A stretch of DNA of 64,000 bases from Agapanthus africanus (taxonomy: Eukaryota; Streptophyta; Magnoliopsida; Asparagales; Amaryllidaceae), in the NCBI GenBank assembly GCA_030015575.1, contig CM057339.1:772598809-772662808 (forward strand). The letters are read 5' to 3'. The position numbers were made by a program, and so were the translations under genes. The notes beneath the pieces were generated by a model. The model was given only the letters and a program-made list of their open reading frames with translations. It was not told the origin of the DNA and made no database searches. Each line of letters begins with the position of its first letter. The stretch's first letter is position 1. Below, one piece after another: positions 1-13,161 of this stretch.

Positions 1-287
1 CTAACAGAACTTCAGGTGGTTCCTACCATAGTTGATCCAATACCTTTGTATTGTGACAACAACGGAGCTATAGCTTTAGCGAAGAACCAAGGTCCCATCA
101 GAAGTCCAGACACATCTTGAGGCGGTATCACCTGATCAGGGAGATCATAGATCGTCAGGAGATCGAGGTTCGAAGAGTTGCTTCAGAAGAGAACATTGCC
201 GATCCATTCACAAAGGCCCTTCCTCAGATTCAGTTCGAGAGGCTACTCGAGATCATTGGTCTACGATATGCCAGTACATGGCCCTAG
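1..287 (+). pseudogene. Copia (Angela-type) RNase H C-terminus, element C
   Basis: This is the end of a Ty1/copia polyprotein, the RNase H domain that removes RNA from the RNA:DNA hybrid during reverse transcription. The motif LYCDNNGA is read in frame 1 around 46-70. The reading then slips by one base near 93-97, and the conserved YHLIREII, NIADPFTKALP and GLRYASTWP stretches follow in another frame to a stop at 285-287. A one-base loss in the C run near 94 would explain the slip. The final GLRY...W block just before the polypurine tract is typical of the Angela/Tork branch. The rest of the element lies left of the window. Confidence 0.85.
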
Positions 288-290
288 TGC

Positions 291-301
291 AAGTGGGAGA
301 T
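291..301 (+). other. Polypurine tract of element C
   Basis: The sequence aagtgggaga lies directly before the LTR start TGTTAG. This is the usual plus-strand primer site of Angela-type copia elements. The same motif, reversed, abuts the other copia LTRs at 2430, 41662 and 61279. Confidence 0.8.
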
Positions 302-2175
302 TGTTAGTGTTTATGCCCTAGAAGGCCATTACTGTATCATACTAGTTTGTATATTACTTAATGGAAGCTTGGGATATTCACATGTATATAACAGTCTTGC
401 TAAACATGGTAGTATGCTACTTGGTTTTTCTATCTTAATATGTGAGTGTACGTATTGATAGAGCTCTTAGGATCTTGCTTGTCTACCAGCGTTGTGATGG
501 CAGTCACACTAGTGGGGGCTGGGTAGTCTACAAGCACATCCTTATTCAGGTCCCTGGTCGTTGGATTATTGAGACAGAGCATCGATAATCCGGAGTAGAC
601 TAGTGTGTACGCTTCTCATCCCAGTTGGGGAGATGGTCTGTCCCACAGCCGTCAGTACGTCGTACTGGAGATAGTATACAGGTGCTCGTTAGGTTACGGG
701 TACACCGGACAGGACTCACAGGGAACTGTTGGTTGGTTTTATACCAGTCGTCAGTGAACAGTTCCCAGGTGACATGAGTACAGCGTAGTCCGCAGACTTG
801 ACACTGCTACTTCGCCTCGAGTGTGTCCCACTGTTCTTAGATTGCTACCCTACCACGGCTCAAAGGAGTCGTGCAAACAGGTAGCAGTTGGGTGCAGTCC
901 CGAGCACTTGGAGGCAGTGGCGGTTAGACAGGATTCGTCCCTTCCGGTATTGGGAGTAGATATCGTGCTGTGTCAGAGAGCCATTACGCAAAGTCCCTGG
1001 CCAGGGCAAGCGAGATTTGCTGGTAGGTTCCAGTAGTTTCTCAGGGTGTAATGGGCTTCCCTCCGACACGACTTATACCGCTATTAGGGGACTGACGCTT
1101 GCCGCCCCCCTAGGCCCGATATGCGATAGTCTTGGACGAACGGACCAGACTGTATGGAGATTGTCACATCAGACTCAGTAGGAGTTCGGATGGGTTTCCT
1201 CATCGGCCTTCTTATCGACAACTACCTGGGGACCGTTACGTACAGCTAGTGCCGCTTGCAGTCTGTGGTTAAACCCACTGCCAGCGTAGTAGTCGAGTCT
1301 CTAGAGTCCCACACAGAGAGTTTCCTATTCCAGGCGAAACGATATAGAGGTCGTATGGTTTTACGACAAGGGTTCGGACGCACACGTGCGTTTACGCGCG
1401 TACGACTTTCGGACAGTTTTTACCAGTCGGCTTTGGTTTAAGCCAGTTACTGGTATCCGGTTATTGGATTTTTACAGTCTAAAGTTTTTCCGTATTTTTG
1501 CGGAAAGGAGGGGCGTTCTCGTAATTATGCGGGAAGCTTCTAGAAGGTGGTGACTAAGGAGGTTAAGGTGGCATATGAAATGATTGTGATTAGTGAGTCA
1601 CCTTGATGATTCATAGAAGTCTTTTGTCATTCTAATGAATCATCACAAGATATTTTCTAGCATGGTTGCTAAATTCTTTTCTTATTCTTTTCTTGTAAAA
1701 AGAAATGCTAGATATATATCTTCTTGACTCACTATTCTCTTATCATTATTATTATCATCTTCTCTCTCCTCAAGCTCTCATCTTCAAACCCTAATCCTTA
1801 CACCTCATGTGTTGAGATCAAAGGATAAGAAAGACTAATCAATCCATAACCATCACTCTATCTCAATCTATCTTCTTTGATTAGCAATCCAAGAAGGTTA
1901 GTTGCCTCAAGATTAGAGGCTAAGCTTGGAGTTTTGCTCTCGGGTGGATCGTCTACTACTTCGAGAAGGCCGAGGAGAACAAGGAGTTCGTAAAGACGAA
2001 GGAGTTGGTTCATTAGGTATAATCCCTAAACACAGTAGTTTAGAAACACTTTGTGTTTGGTTGTTTATAGTTTAGCTTCGATTCAAGCGGTTAGTCGATG
2101 TTCGTTCACTAAACAAGTTCGTTTTTGAAAATTCCGCCTCCCCACAAGTATTGGGGTGTACTACATCGACTTACA
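302..2175 (+). mobile_element. 3' LTR of Angela-type copia element C (1,874 bp)
   Basis: The LTR runs from TGTTAGTG to CGACTTACA, so it has TG...CA ends. A TATA-like gatatatatc near 1710 is followed by a CT-rich stretch, as expected for the promoter and R region. The five bases after its end, GAAGG (2176-2180), match the uninterrupted site in the sister LTR of element A near 8954. C therefore inserted into the 3' LTR of A with a 5-bp target duplication; the left copy is outside the window. I see no independent gene in it, and the short ORFs inside have no recognisable content. Confidence 0.85.
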
Positions 2176-2429
2176 GAAGGATGTACTTATGGACTACCAT
2201 GTCCCCACTAGTATGATCCGCGTCATAGTCCAGGTAGTCAAGTACACATCCTAAGGGCTTTACCAACATGTAACAGAGAGACAATCAGTATACACGTTAA
2301 GATAAAGAGCAACCAGATAGTATACTATCATGTCGAGCAAAAAAGTCCTCCCTATATATGTCCCAGCATCCACTACAATATACATCCTATGTACAGTAAT
2401 GGCCTCTAGGGCATACATATAATTAACAA
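2176..2429 (-). mobile_element. Partial 3' LTR of copia element A
   Basis: This is near-identical to 8955-9208, the start of A's 5' LTR read on the minus strand. The minus-strand start is TGTTAATT at 2429, next to the reversed polypurine tract atctcccacttgc. It is cut at 2176 by element C, and the rest lies left of the window. Confidence 0.85.
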
Positions 2430-4950
2430 TCTCCCACTTGCTCTAGGGTCATCTGTAGCAGTGGTTGCAGTATCTCATACTCAACCATCCCATATGAGTC
2501 TCTCTCTGGGAAAAAGTCTTTGTGAGTGGATCCGCCGTGTCGTCCTCTGAGTTTACTCTCCTAACCTCGATCACCCTGGAGACCAACTATCTCCATGATC
2601 AGGTGATGCTGCCTCAGAATATGTCTGGATCACTGATGGGACAGGCGTTCCTAGGCATAAGCCACAACTCCATTGCCTCACAATGGTAGGAACGAAGTTC
2701 ATCTCATGAACTTATATATATCCAGACTGCCTCTTTGGTAGCATCCTTGGTAACGATGTATCTTGCCTTTAATCGTCTAGTATGTCACGGTATCTAGCTT
2801 GGAACTCTTCCAACATACCGTCCCTCCACTGAGGGTAAAGACAATGCCTGCGACTGACTTTCAGTCGTCCTTATCACCCTGGAACCTTTCCAGTGATTCT
2901 CCCCAGGATCGATTGATACCATCTCACTACAACTAGTGAGTATCCTAACATCCAATTAGATCTATCTCATAGATCCAAAATCCAGGATTTAGTAGGTATC
3001 ACTTTGATCCTTTATGGAGAATCCTTGTGATAAGCGGAGATTGACCGAGCGTAGCATAGGAAACTCTTTCCCTATCAAGAGTATGTCATCCACGTACTCT
3101 ACGAGGATCATCACCATACTCCCTACTACCTTTTTGTATATTCAAGGTTCATCTACCATTTTGATGAAGTCAAACTCTTTGATTACCACATCAAAACAGA
3201 TGTTCCAACTCCGCGATGCCTGCTTTATCACATAAAACATCTTGCCCACGTTTCCGCTGCTCCCACTGTCTACGAAGCCCTCTGGCTGTGTACTTACAGA
3301 TGCTCTCTTCTAAATCATTATTTAGCAAAGTAGTCATGGCACCCAACCACCAGATATCGTAGTCATGGTATGTAGCAATGGCAAGTAGGATCCGGATGGA
3401 CTTAAGCATAGCTACTAGAAAAGGTTTCATCATTATCCACGCCTGGTCGATGACGAAAACCTTTAACAAGTCTAGCTTTGAAAGTCTCAACTTTTCCATC
3501 TACACCAAGTAATCTTCTCAAGATATACTTGCTCCTGATGGGGATTTAACCCTTCAGATATAGCAACCAAAGTCCATACTTTGTTAGTGTACATGGATTC
3601 CATCTCAGATCTATAAGCATCCAGCCATTCTTACAGAGTCCCTACTCTCGATGGCCTGCTCGAAACTAGTTGGGTCATCATCTTATGATGCATTCCTCGC
3701 TCCCACTGTCATAGAGAAACCGAAGCATCTCTCAGGTGGATGAGGAACCCTGCTAGATCGGCGGAGAGGCTGAGGTTAGTTGGTTACTATTGAATCCTTT
3801 GGTTCTACCAAATCATCAGCTGCAGTTTGTATAGCTGGAACTCTTTCCAGTTCTACCTCATGTCCACTTATTTCTTCATAAGAAATTCCCTTTCATAAAG
3901 GTGGCATGCTGAGAAACAAAACATTTTTGTTCCTCGGTTAGGTAGAAGATATTCCCTTGCGTATGCTTGGGATATCCAACAAACTTCTACAGATCTGACT
4001 TTGCCTCGAGTTTGTCCGGATTTTTCTTTTAGACATAGGCTGGACAACCCCAAATCTTAACAAACTTAAGATATGGGCTCTTCCCTTTCCATATCATATA
4101 TGAAGTGGTAGGCAACTGATTTGATCGGAACCCTATTCAATAGGTATGCAACTTCATAAGTGCATAACTCCCTAAAATGAAATAGGAAACTCAGTAGTAC
4201 TCATCATAGAGCGCACCATATCAAATAGGGTGTGTTTGCTCCGCCCCGATACACCGACGTGCTGTGGTGTATACGGAGGAGTAATGCTGAGAGAGAAACC
4301 CATTCTTAGAATAGTCCAGAAATTACGTGCTCAAGTATTCTCCTCCTTGATCTCATCATAGGACATAATACTTATACCCGGTTTTTGGTTCTCTACTTCT
4401 AACTTATATTCGGTGATTATCTCAAAAGTTTCGGACTTGTGTTTCAACAGGAACATATGTCTGAATCTTGAGAGATATTAGAGAAGGTAATGAAGTACAA
4501 AGAACCGGTCTTGGCATGTGTAGACAGGGGACCTTCATACATCAATATGTATCATCCCAAGAGTTCACTAACTCTTTCTCTGTTTCCAATAAACAGAGCT
4601 ATGGTCATTTTATCTTTGTGACATGACTGGCAAGTTTCACAAGATGTAAATTCAAACTGATTTAAATATGCATCTCAATGTAACTTAGCTAGTCGGGTCT
4701 CATTGACATGACCTAGTCTACAATACCTCAAGAAGGATTCGTTCATTTCTGAACTCTTCCTCTTGTGTGTGTTCTGTATACTAAGAACTGTAGTTTGATT
4801 TAGAACGTCAATGCTTTTAGATAACATGCCTGAACCGATCAACTTTTGATATAGGAAATGTTCAAAACATTATCCAACAATACAGTTTTTTATCATTTCT
4901 TTACTAATAAAGAGACTGATATAATTTTGTATATCAGGTTCGGTATCTAA
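2430..4950 (-). pseudogene. Degenerate copia pol of element A
   Basis: This is the minus-strand pol region, read from high to low coordinates toward the 3' LTR. The reverse transcriptase is clearest. A stretch within 3191-3499 retains a run like SIRILLAIA plus a decayed form of the conserved DVKTAFLNG block. An intact YVDDI polymerase motif is encoded at 3082-3096 (complement). RNase H should occupy about 2430-2800 and integrase about 3600-4500, but both are too frameshifted for confident boundaries. No ORF longer than about 100 codons survives, so the element cannot encode its own proteins. Family assignment rests on the RT motif, the polypurine tract and the LTR ends. Confidence 0.75.
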
Positions 4951-5805
4951 TAGCATTTGTTCAAAATCAATGTATTGGTAATACAGGGTGACAGTGACCA
5001 ACAGACTTGGCTACAACACTTGTACCGTTTTCTGTCTCATGAAACTTATCACCCGTTCTCAGTTCTCTACCTTTCTGTAGCCCTATGTAACAGATTACAT
5101 ATCTGGGATCCTGATCCGGTATCACATACCCAGGACGTAAAAGATACTGAGAAACAGTTGTGTAATGAACACACCTGAAGATGATGTATCAACATGCACT
5201 TTCTTCGTTTGGGCGGCACGGGAATTCTGGTAATCCCCTATTTCCTGCTCTGTCTTATAACAATTATAAGTTGGAGCGGGACCAACGTCCCCAGCTCAGT
5301 ATAACAAGCGGGTTCGGTCAATATATCCGTATTATTATCTTGATTAAGGCGTGACATGGTCGCTACCAGGAGAGAGAGAGAAGAAAACACTCTGCATGCG
5401 CTCTTGCAAGATCAGATTGGTTATTATTTTATCTAATCAGGATGGCTCCCACTGGTTTTATCAAATCTTCCTTCAAACCCTAAATGGAAAACTAGCCGGG
5501 ATTAATTACACGCTACAAGTTCGCCAATCTTTCAGCCAGGCCAGTGTCGGTACTTTGAGGGAGGTTCCCCGTGCTTTCGCACGGACCTAATTAAAGTAAA
5601 CCTCGTTTTCCCAGAGGCGTAACCCCGTTGACACCTTTCTAGACACCTACTTGATCGGCTAATTGTAATGTGTAAAACTCTTCCAGGAGTAACTATTACT
5701 CGCAGTGGGTATCGGGATCCAACTATCTCATAGAAGGTATGCAATCTCATTGCAAATTTCAACACTTGAAACTCCCGATAATATTTTGCCCCTAGCGTCC
5801 TATGA

Positions 5806-6000
5806 CCTTGACGCAGGCCAACAAACCATAGTCCGCTAGTCAAGTTCAACCTGTCATTTCTTGATTGAATTAAACCCACCTGCACGACCCTTGACGCAGG
5901 CCAACAAAGTCGCACGACTACCCTAATCCAATCTGCATCATATGCATAAACAGATAAATACTAGTTAGCTACCGCACACTACGCCTTGACGCAGGCCAAC
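5806..6000 (-). repeat. Three copies of a ccttgacgcaggcc motif
   Basis: The string ccttgacgcaggccaacaa occurs three times, near 5806, 5889 and 5984. Diverged versions sit at the matching place in element B (near 9227 and 9315) and in G (near 48171). It is a family-wide leader feature; its function is unknown. Confidence 0.7.
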
Positions 6001-6150
6001 AAACGTAGCACGAATACTAAGTAGGACTTATCTGAAATGACGGAGGGCTACGACAGGTTTTTAAGAAAACCCTTTGCGTAATGAACTTGATATCGTTGTA
6101 GGATCGAATGAATTTTGAAATTGAGTGTTTTTGAGGCATTTCTAGTTTTG

Positions 6151-6412
6151 CTAAAGGGGTCACTCCCGGTGAAGGGATCGTCGGCCCTTTCCTCATCGAA
6201 TAAGGTGCAGGATATAGCATATATACCGCTGTGCAAAGCAAAAACTATAGAAGCAATCAAAAGACAAACCGAGGGTTGTAGCATCTGCCAGTTATTGCTA
6301 AAGGGGTCACTCCCGGTGAAGGGATCTCGGCCCTTTCCTTATCGAATAAGGTGCAGGATGTTCTACAAGGAACACCGCGATGCAAAGCAAGAACTGTAGC
6401 TACCTGTTTTTG
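6151..6412 (-). repeat. Tandem leader repeat, element A (2 units, ~147-bp spacing)
   Basis: Two units begin at 6151 and 6298. Each contains ggtcactcccggtgaa, a ccctttcc segment and a later gcaaagcaa segment. The counterpart pair in element B is at 9478-9740. Confidence 0.8.
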
Positions 6413-8499
6413 AAAATTCGATTCCACAACATTTTAGGTTTCTTTTCTTTCATTAATCACATTAATGAAGTCCCATCATTTAAATCACCTAAACATCACA
6501 GATAAATACGACGTACACTTATGCCATCCGCATTTGCCTCGATGTCCCCTCGTGCACCGTTAGGTTAGGTAACTAACGGCAGAGCGGGGCAGGGCTAGCG
6601 CGGGTGTAAAACATAAGTAACGTCTATATAATATATCGTATATACTATATACAATATCTATCACAACATATCATATGATCACATCACAGATATCGCAGCA
6701 GAAAATATCATATGAAATATTGGATATACTAGGACGTCCGTGTTTTATTTTGAGCCTGTATAAAACACGGATTCCACGGTCGTGATGAATAGCTAATCCC
6801 ACACCCCTAGACCCCTACGAGAGCGGCAAGCAACCCTACCAATTCTAGGGTTAGGAGACCCGGACTCGACTCCTCGAGATGGTCTCCCACTGGACCCTAG
6901 AACCCGGTTACTTGTGCTCCCCTCCTTAGGTCTATCCTAATGCGGAAAAGAAAATAATATACATCAACGGTGACATCTTCCGCAACCTGGAAGTGCCCCA
7001 ATAAAAGAATATTACATACAAGTTTTTTACATGAATGAAAATGAAAAACACTCGTCTCACATAAACCCCCCCCCCCCGGCTATTCAAACACGACGATCCA
7101 ATATAACATATCCAGCAACACATAACATCACATGTCATCAACGTAAGTAAATATGCCCATCCCAATTGTCGTTGACATATAGCAATGAAACCGGCGATAT
7201 CACATATTACACTTACGGTCGCAGAAAAGAAAGTGTAAAACTACAACAGTTGAAATCCGCAACCTGCATAGACATCGCATGCCTAACCAAATGAATTCCT
7301 TAGACATTGCATGCCTAACAATTATAAACCCCGCATTTTAGTCTCATTATCGAAAACACTTTTCAATATGAAGTTGAGCAATTCAACAAGATTCCCGATA
7401 TCCAGAACGAATGCTCGTCGCAAACTTTAGTAGACGGTCGCACCCCCGATACCGTCGACGAAGTGCACTAAGGCGGAACACCGCTGCCGCGAGCACCCAA
7501 ACGGATGTTTTTGGCTACGGGGTTCTCCTACAGTCACTTGGTCAGGGCTATGGGGCGTGGCTGTGTATTAAGTTTACCGGCGAGTATCCGCGTACGCTAC
7601 GTGATTGCGACGGACTTTTGATCACATCAAAATTCCGTGGCAACCGATCAAATGAGACTAAAGTGCTATGTTTATAACATTCAAATCAGTTATCTCATAA
7701 CAATTTGTGGATTCCAAATATTGTATCACATTCCAGATAAATAGAAAATGTTAAACTTTCCGATCGAATAATCAAACACCCAAGTTTTCCCGAAACAGCT
7801 CAACACATGAAATAAGTTTAAAAACATCAACTTCATGCCACAGTACCAACGGTCCAGCCGTAGAAGGGTCAAGCCAACGCCTCACATGTGGCACGCCGTA
7901 CTGCCCTAAACCCTAAGGTTCAAAGGGCAGTTCAAGACGGTCACATAATCGAGTTAAGGTTTGTTGTCTTCTAGAGGGTCCATCGCGTTACTTGCACTAC
8001 TTAGAATGTTCTTAAACTACGGAAAGATCCAACACTTGGAAATTTCCCGTCAGGGGAAAACGTGGGTCATTCATATCCGGTTGAACCTTTTAACATTTTC
8101 TAAAATATCCGGAAAAACACAGACAAAGTTAAACTTTCCGATCGAATTAACGAAATCCTAATACAACCCAGAAAACTCAACTGTTGAGTAGAAGTTAAAA
8201 ATTCCCAGAAAGCACAGCACTTACAGATAGGAATTACTGTGCAAACCACGTGGTAAGATTCACCATTATGGCCGCGGAACCGCCGCGCAAGCGAGGGTAG
8301 GGCCGCAGTTCCGCGGCGCATTGGTCGATTTTGGGGTCACGTGCTCCACAATAATTCCTATAAAACCCTGCTTATTTTTCTGCATATTTTTAATTCACAA
8401 AATTCCACAGTTTCAGAAAATGTACAGAGAGGGGTGTAATTTAGGGTTTCGGGGTTCGATCAGGTTTCTAACATCGTCTACACATCGCCTAAGGCTCTA

Positions 8500-8516
8500 G
8501 CTTGGCTCTGATACCA
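8500..8516 (-). other. Primer binding site of element A (tRNA-iMet)
   Basis: On the minus strand this reads TGGTATCAGAGCC, complementary to the 3' end of plant initiator Met-tRNA. One base separates it from the LTR end at 8518, which fixes the strand and the 5' LTR of A. Confidence 0.9.
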
Positions 8517-8517
8517 C

Positions 8518-9208
8518 TGTAGGGTTCCTATACCGGGAGAGACGACGAAGGGATAAGACTAGTTCACTTTGCTCCTATCGCTCATTGCCTCCATGTGAAT
8601 CGGAACTGTACCCAAAAACCACCGTTTTGCACGCCCTCTTGGACGTGGTAAGGTGGAAATCAAAGCACAGTGGGAATCACACAAGACTCTATGACGATCT
8701 CGGGTCAACAGACTACTCTGTACCAGTGTCACCAGAGAACTGCCATCTGACGTGAGGTATAACACCATCTGGGAGTTCTCGGCGAGTCCGTCCAGTGTAC
8801 CCAGTCTCCACTGAGCACCCGTATATCATCTCTGATGTCAAACACCAATGGATATGGGATCATCCATCGCCCATCTGTATGGGTCGAGAAGGTATACGCT
8901 AGTCTACTCTGGTATATCGATGCCCCGTCTCGATACACCCACGACTAGGGACCTTGAAGGATGTACTTATGGACTACCATGTCCCCACTAGTATGATCCG
9001 CATCATAGTCTAGGTAGTCAAGTACACATCCTAAGGGCTTTACCAACATGTAACAGAGAGACAATCAGTGTACACGTTAAGATAAAGAGCAACCAGATAG
9101 CATACTATCATGTCGAGCAAGAAAGTCCTCCCTATATATGTCCCAGCATCCACTACAATATACATCCTATGTGCAGTAATGGCCTCTAGGGCATACATAT
9201 AACTAACA
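8518..9208 (-). mobile_element. 5' LTR of copia element A (691 bp)
   Basis: On the minus strand the LTR runs from TGTTAGTT (9208) to AGGAACCCTACA (8518). Much of it is related to the LTR of family B (for example the ataccgggagagacga and aagcacagtggga blocks), but it is far shorter. The terminal 12 bases abut ataccgggag directly, where family B has over 1 kb of extra sequence. This suggests an internal deletion near 8529/8530. The flanking bases 9209-9213 are AAACC, a candidate target duplication. Confidence 0.85.
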
Positions 9209-11113
9209 AAACCCACCCGTACGTGCCCTTGACTAGGTCAACAAGGCCGCACGACTGTCCTAACCAATCTCATTTATGCAACAAACAAACACCACTTAGC
9301 TACCGAACACTACGTCTTGGCAAGGTCAATAAACGCAGGACGAATACTAAATAATACCCGTAAAAAATGACGGAGGGCTACGGCTGGTTTTTGGCAAAAA
9401 ACCTTTAACGTAATGAACTTGATATCGTTGAAGGAACTGCATAGCTTTTTATAAATATATAGTAGTGAAAACCTTTGCTAAAGAGGTCACTCCCGGTGAA
9501 GGGATCTCGGCTCTTTCCCCGTATAATGAGGTGCAGGATATTCCAACTGAATACCGCGATGCAAAGCAAAAAGTAATCGACTATAGTGAAGTTATTACCC
9601 TGACGCAAACTTCTGTCCAAGGGGTCACTCCCGGTGAAAGGATCTCGGCCCTAGCCTCGTCGACTGAGGTGCTGGATATTCATAACCGAATACCACTATG
9701 CAAAACAAAAGAGAACGTCCTTGCAATAACAACCTTTTGAAAAATGTTCCAACAACATCAGAATAGGTTTGTTTAGCTTGCATTGATCCGAATCAATGCA
9801 ATCTTATCAATTGATCACACCAATAAAGAACGAAAATATGATGTACGTATATGCCATCCGCATTCGTCACTGGGTCCCGTCATCACCCGTTAGGTTACTT
9901 AACTAACGACAGAGCGGAGACTGGACTAGCGCGGGTGTAAAACATATACAACATCTACTAGTATATATATCAATATATAATAATCGCTCAAGGCATGATA
10001 AAATGCAATATCACAGAAATGTAATAAGCATCATAGACCAATACAGATAATCTGGGCTCCCCAGGTTTCCATTGAGCCGCAAGTGAAACCCGACGTTCCC
10101 CTGGTCGTGCGGATAGCCTGTGCAATGAAATCCTAGACCCCTACGGGTGCGGCAAGTTACCCGCCAAAACCAGAAGAGAGGCAGCCCCCTTCAACAAAGT
10201 GAATGGACCACCCAGCACTTCACGGAATCCGGTAACTTGAGCACCCCTCCTTGGGTCAACATATACCCCCTACGAGTGCGGCGAATAGCCCGCCAATTCT
10301 AGAGTAAAGCCCCCTCCGTCTCAAAGCCATGAGATGTGGGTCCGTTGCCCTCTAGAACCCGGCTATCCGTGCACTCCTCCGCGGGGTAATCCTAGTACAG
10401 AAAATAAAGTATATACAACGGGTACATCGACCTGAGCCCGGTCGTGCCCCAAAAGAATAATATACAAACAGGCAGTGACGGTAGTCCACATGTTCGACGC
10501 TCGTCCCGCAATATCAAATGTACAAATATAACCAAACTGTACTAAGATTGCACCAGGCTATCCACCACGACAAATCCGCAACATCACAGTACAACACAGA
10601 ACATCAACGTGAATGTCACGTTCGCAAATCCGTCTAAAAGGGCTATAGCGATTAGACAAGATTTACCGATCAAATGACATTAACGGTCACAGATATAATG
10701 TAAGTACTGCGAACTAACTTATTTAAAATTTCGATCGACAAAATTTCCCGAAGTGGGCCCCAAGTACAATTCCCAGTACTCAAATAAAATTTGGGCCCAA
10801 ACAAAATATTCCAAAAACCACATTTTCACACAAAAGACCAGTACAAGAAAAATGGTGCACTGAAGCCATATAACGGCGGCGGAACCGCGGCCAAAACAAG
10901 GTTAGTGCCGCGGTTCCGCGGCGCTACAGTGGATTCGTGCTCCCAAATTTCTACAGAGGTCTTAAAAACGCCTGCCTGATTTTCTGACATACTCAAAATA
11001 ATTTTTAGACCACAAAAAAAATTCGACAGAAACTCAGAAAATGAAAACGCGGTTTCGGAAATTTTGATCGTTCAATATTTTAAACACGTTAGAACAAGCT
11101 AGTAAAGCTCAAT
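9209..11113 (-). mobile_element. 5' leader of copia element B
   Basis: This is the untranslated leader of a second minus-strand copia element, homologous to 5880-8499 of A. It ends abruptly at 9209 where A is inserted, so B's gag-pol should lie beyond A, left of the window. It contains the paired 139-bp leader repeat, an AT-rich segment near 9965-9985 and several GC-rich tracts. I see no coding sequence. Confidence 0.75.
9478..9740 (-). repeat. Tandem leader repeat, element B (2 units, ~139-bp spacing)
   Basis: Units start at 9478 and 9617 and share ggtcactcccggtgaa and a downstream gtgcaggatattc or gtgctggatattc segment. They match the pair in element A, so the duplication predates the split of the two families or is maintained. 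Confidence 0.8.
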
Positions 11114-11131
11114 GGCATGTCTCTGATACCA
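11114..11131 (-). other. Primer binding site of element B (tRNA-iMet)
   Basis: The minus strand reads TGGTATCAGAGACATG, directly next to the LTR end at 11132. It shows that the internal region of B extends toward lower coordinates. Confidence 0.9.
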
Positions 11132-13161
11132 TGTTGGGTTACGGCAGCGCCCCGGCCGTTAATCCGAGGCCAAATGCGGAACAAAAACTTTTCAAAACTT
11201 GGCGCTACAGCAACCTTTACCCGGATCGAACCATTAACGCTAAACTAGCAAACTACTAAGAAGTTAGAATGGCTATACCGATCGATCCGTGTCCTTCGGT
11301 CTTTGGCCGCCATCCCGAGCTCCTCACGGAATCTCCGATCTCCGTTCTCCTCGTCGGAAGAGCACCACATCAATGAGTCTTTTAACGGGCTCCCGCTTCA
11401 TCCGAAGCAACTCGGACACGAAGTTTGCTAGCCGACGTGTCCAAGGTGAAGTAGAGAATGTGTGCGATCACTTCGTCTCAAGCATCCATTGATTCTCATC
11501 TCATGGGAGTGTATGGATGGAGGTTGAAGTTGAAGCCATTTGTGGAAATGGTGAGCTAGAGGAAGAAGAAAAAGAGGAGCCTTTTGTTGTGTTATTGTGT
11601 TGAATAATAATGAGAGCAAGAAGAAATAATACAAGAGCTAACCTCAAGCCATATGGCTGCCCTCTCTCTCTCCATCCATCAATTCAACACAATAAACAAT
11701 TCCTAATGTGACATTAGCACAAGTAAAGAGACCGTGAGTCACTAAGCATGTCCATGTCACATTAACTGCACCTCATCATGAAATCCACTCACATTTTCCA
11801 CCATTTGTAAACATTAATCCAAATGTTTACAACAACAAAAAGATACGGCAACATCTAAAGTAAACTCGTGACGGATCACAAGGATACCCCTCACCTGTAT
11901 ATACATACCTGCATCCGCATTCCGACTGAATGAAAATGCGATGAGACTAAAGTAATCCAACAAATCTAATACTAGGATCCGGCTTAACCCAAAGCCCACT
12001 AGTATGATCCGTCCGATCATGATCCGTGCACGACTGCACGTATATGATCGAACCCTGCCATAATATCATACGGCCTCTACAACGTTTCGCCCGAAACTTG
12101 AGAAACTGTTTGTGTGGGACTCTAAAGACTCGTCAATACACTGGCTGTGGATTTAACCACTAGCACGTCAGTGGTACTAGCTGTACGTAACGGGCTACCA
12201 AGTATTGACCAAAAGGGAGGTCGATGAGAGAACTCATCCTGACACCCTACCTGAGCCTATCAGTGATAATATCCGTACAGTCCGGTCCGTTCATCTATGA
12301 GTATCGCATGTCGGGCATAGGGGGTTGGTAAAAGTCAGACCCCCAAAAGCGGTACAAGTCGTGTCGGAGTGTAGCCCAGAACACCCTGAAATACTAGTGG
12401 AATACCTACGAGTAAATCTCCTGCCTTGGCCAAGGACTTCGTGTAATGGCTCTCCTAGACATAGCGCGATCTCACCCTCAATACCGGGAGAGACGAAACC
12501 CCTGCCGATCCGCTCACTGCCTCCATGTGGCTCGGGACTGTACCCAACTAAAACCTGTTTGCACAACTCCTTTGAGCCGTGGTAGGGTAGTAATCAAAGC
12601 ACAGTGGGAATTCACACGAGACAAATGACGATCTCAGGTCGATGAACTAACCTGTATACATGTCACCATGGAACTGCTATCTGACGCTAGGTATAATACC
12701 AACCAGCATGTTCCCGGAGAGTCCTGTCCGATGTACTCATAACCCAATGAGCACCTGTATACGTCTTAGGTGAACCAACTGACACCAATGGCTTGTGAGA
12801 CCAGCCACCGCCCCTCGTCGGGGTCTCGATCGTATACACTAGTCTACTAATGGAGTATCGATGCCCAGTCTCAAACCTCCCATGACTAAGGACCTTTTAA
12901 GAATGTGCTTATTGACCCCAGCTCCCACGTATATGATCGCCATCATACTGCTGGTAGTCAAGCAAGAATCCTAAGGGCTCTATCAACGTGCAATAGTGGT
13001 CTGTAACATCACCTAAAGCAGTACACGATGATAAAGATAAGCCAGATAGCATACTATCATCTCGAGTAAGACTGTCCTACCGGCATAGGTCCTCCTCCCT
13101 CAATCATTGCAATCACGTGCCTGCGATCCAATAATTGACTTTGAGGGCACTATATCCAACA
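11132..13161 (-). mobile_element. 5' LTR of copia element B (2,030 bp)
   Basis: On the minus strand it starts TGTTGGATATAGTGCC at 13161 and ends with CCAACA at 11132. It is closely similar along its whole length to 39663-41661 and more distantly to 48601-61278. The next five bases are GAATT (13162-13166), a candidate target duplication inside CACTA element D. The ORFs within it are not conserved genes. Confidence 0.9.

Larger units (their letters stand above)
4951..8499 (-). mobile_element. gag remnant and long 5' leader of element A
   Basis: This is the internal region of A between pol and the primer binding site. I could not recognise a gag domain; one should lie about 4950-5900. From about 5880 upward it is homologous to the leader of element B (9209-11131), including two tandem copies of a block with the core ggtcactcccggtgaa. 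The leader is AT-rich near 6625-6740 and carries a poly-C run near 7067. No ORF here is convincing. Confidence 0.65.

Noticed and set aside
6017..6399. Overlapping ORFs on both strands in the element A leader as coding regions
   Set aside because: They arise from the duplicated leader block, show no domain, and the corresponding frames are not conserved in element B.
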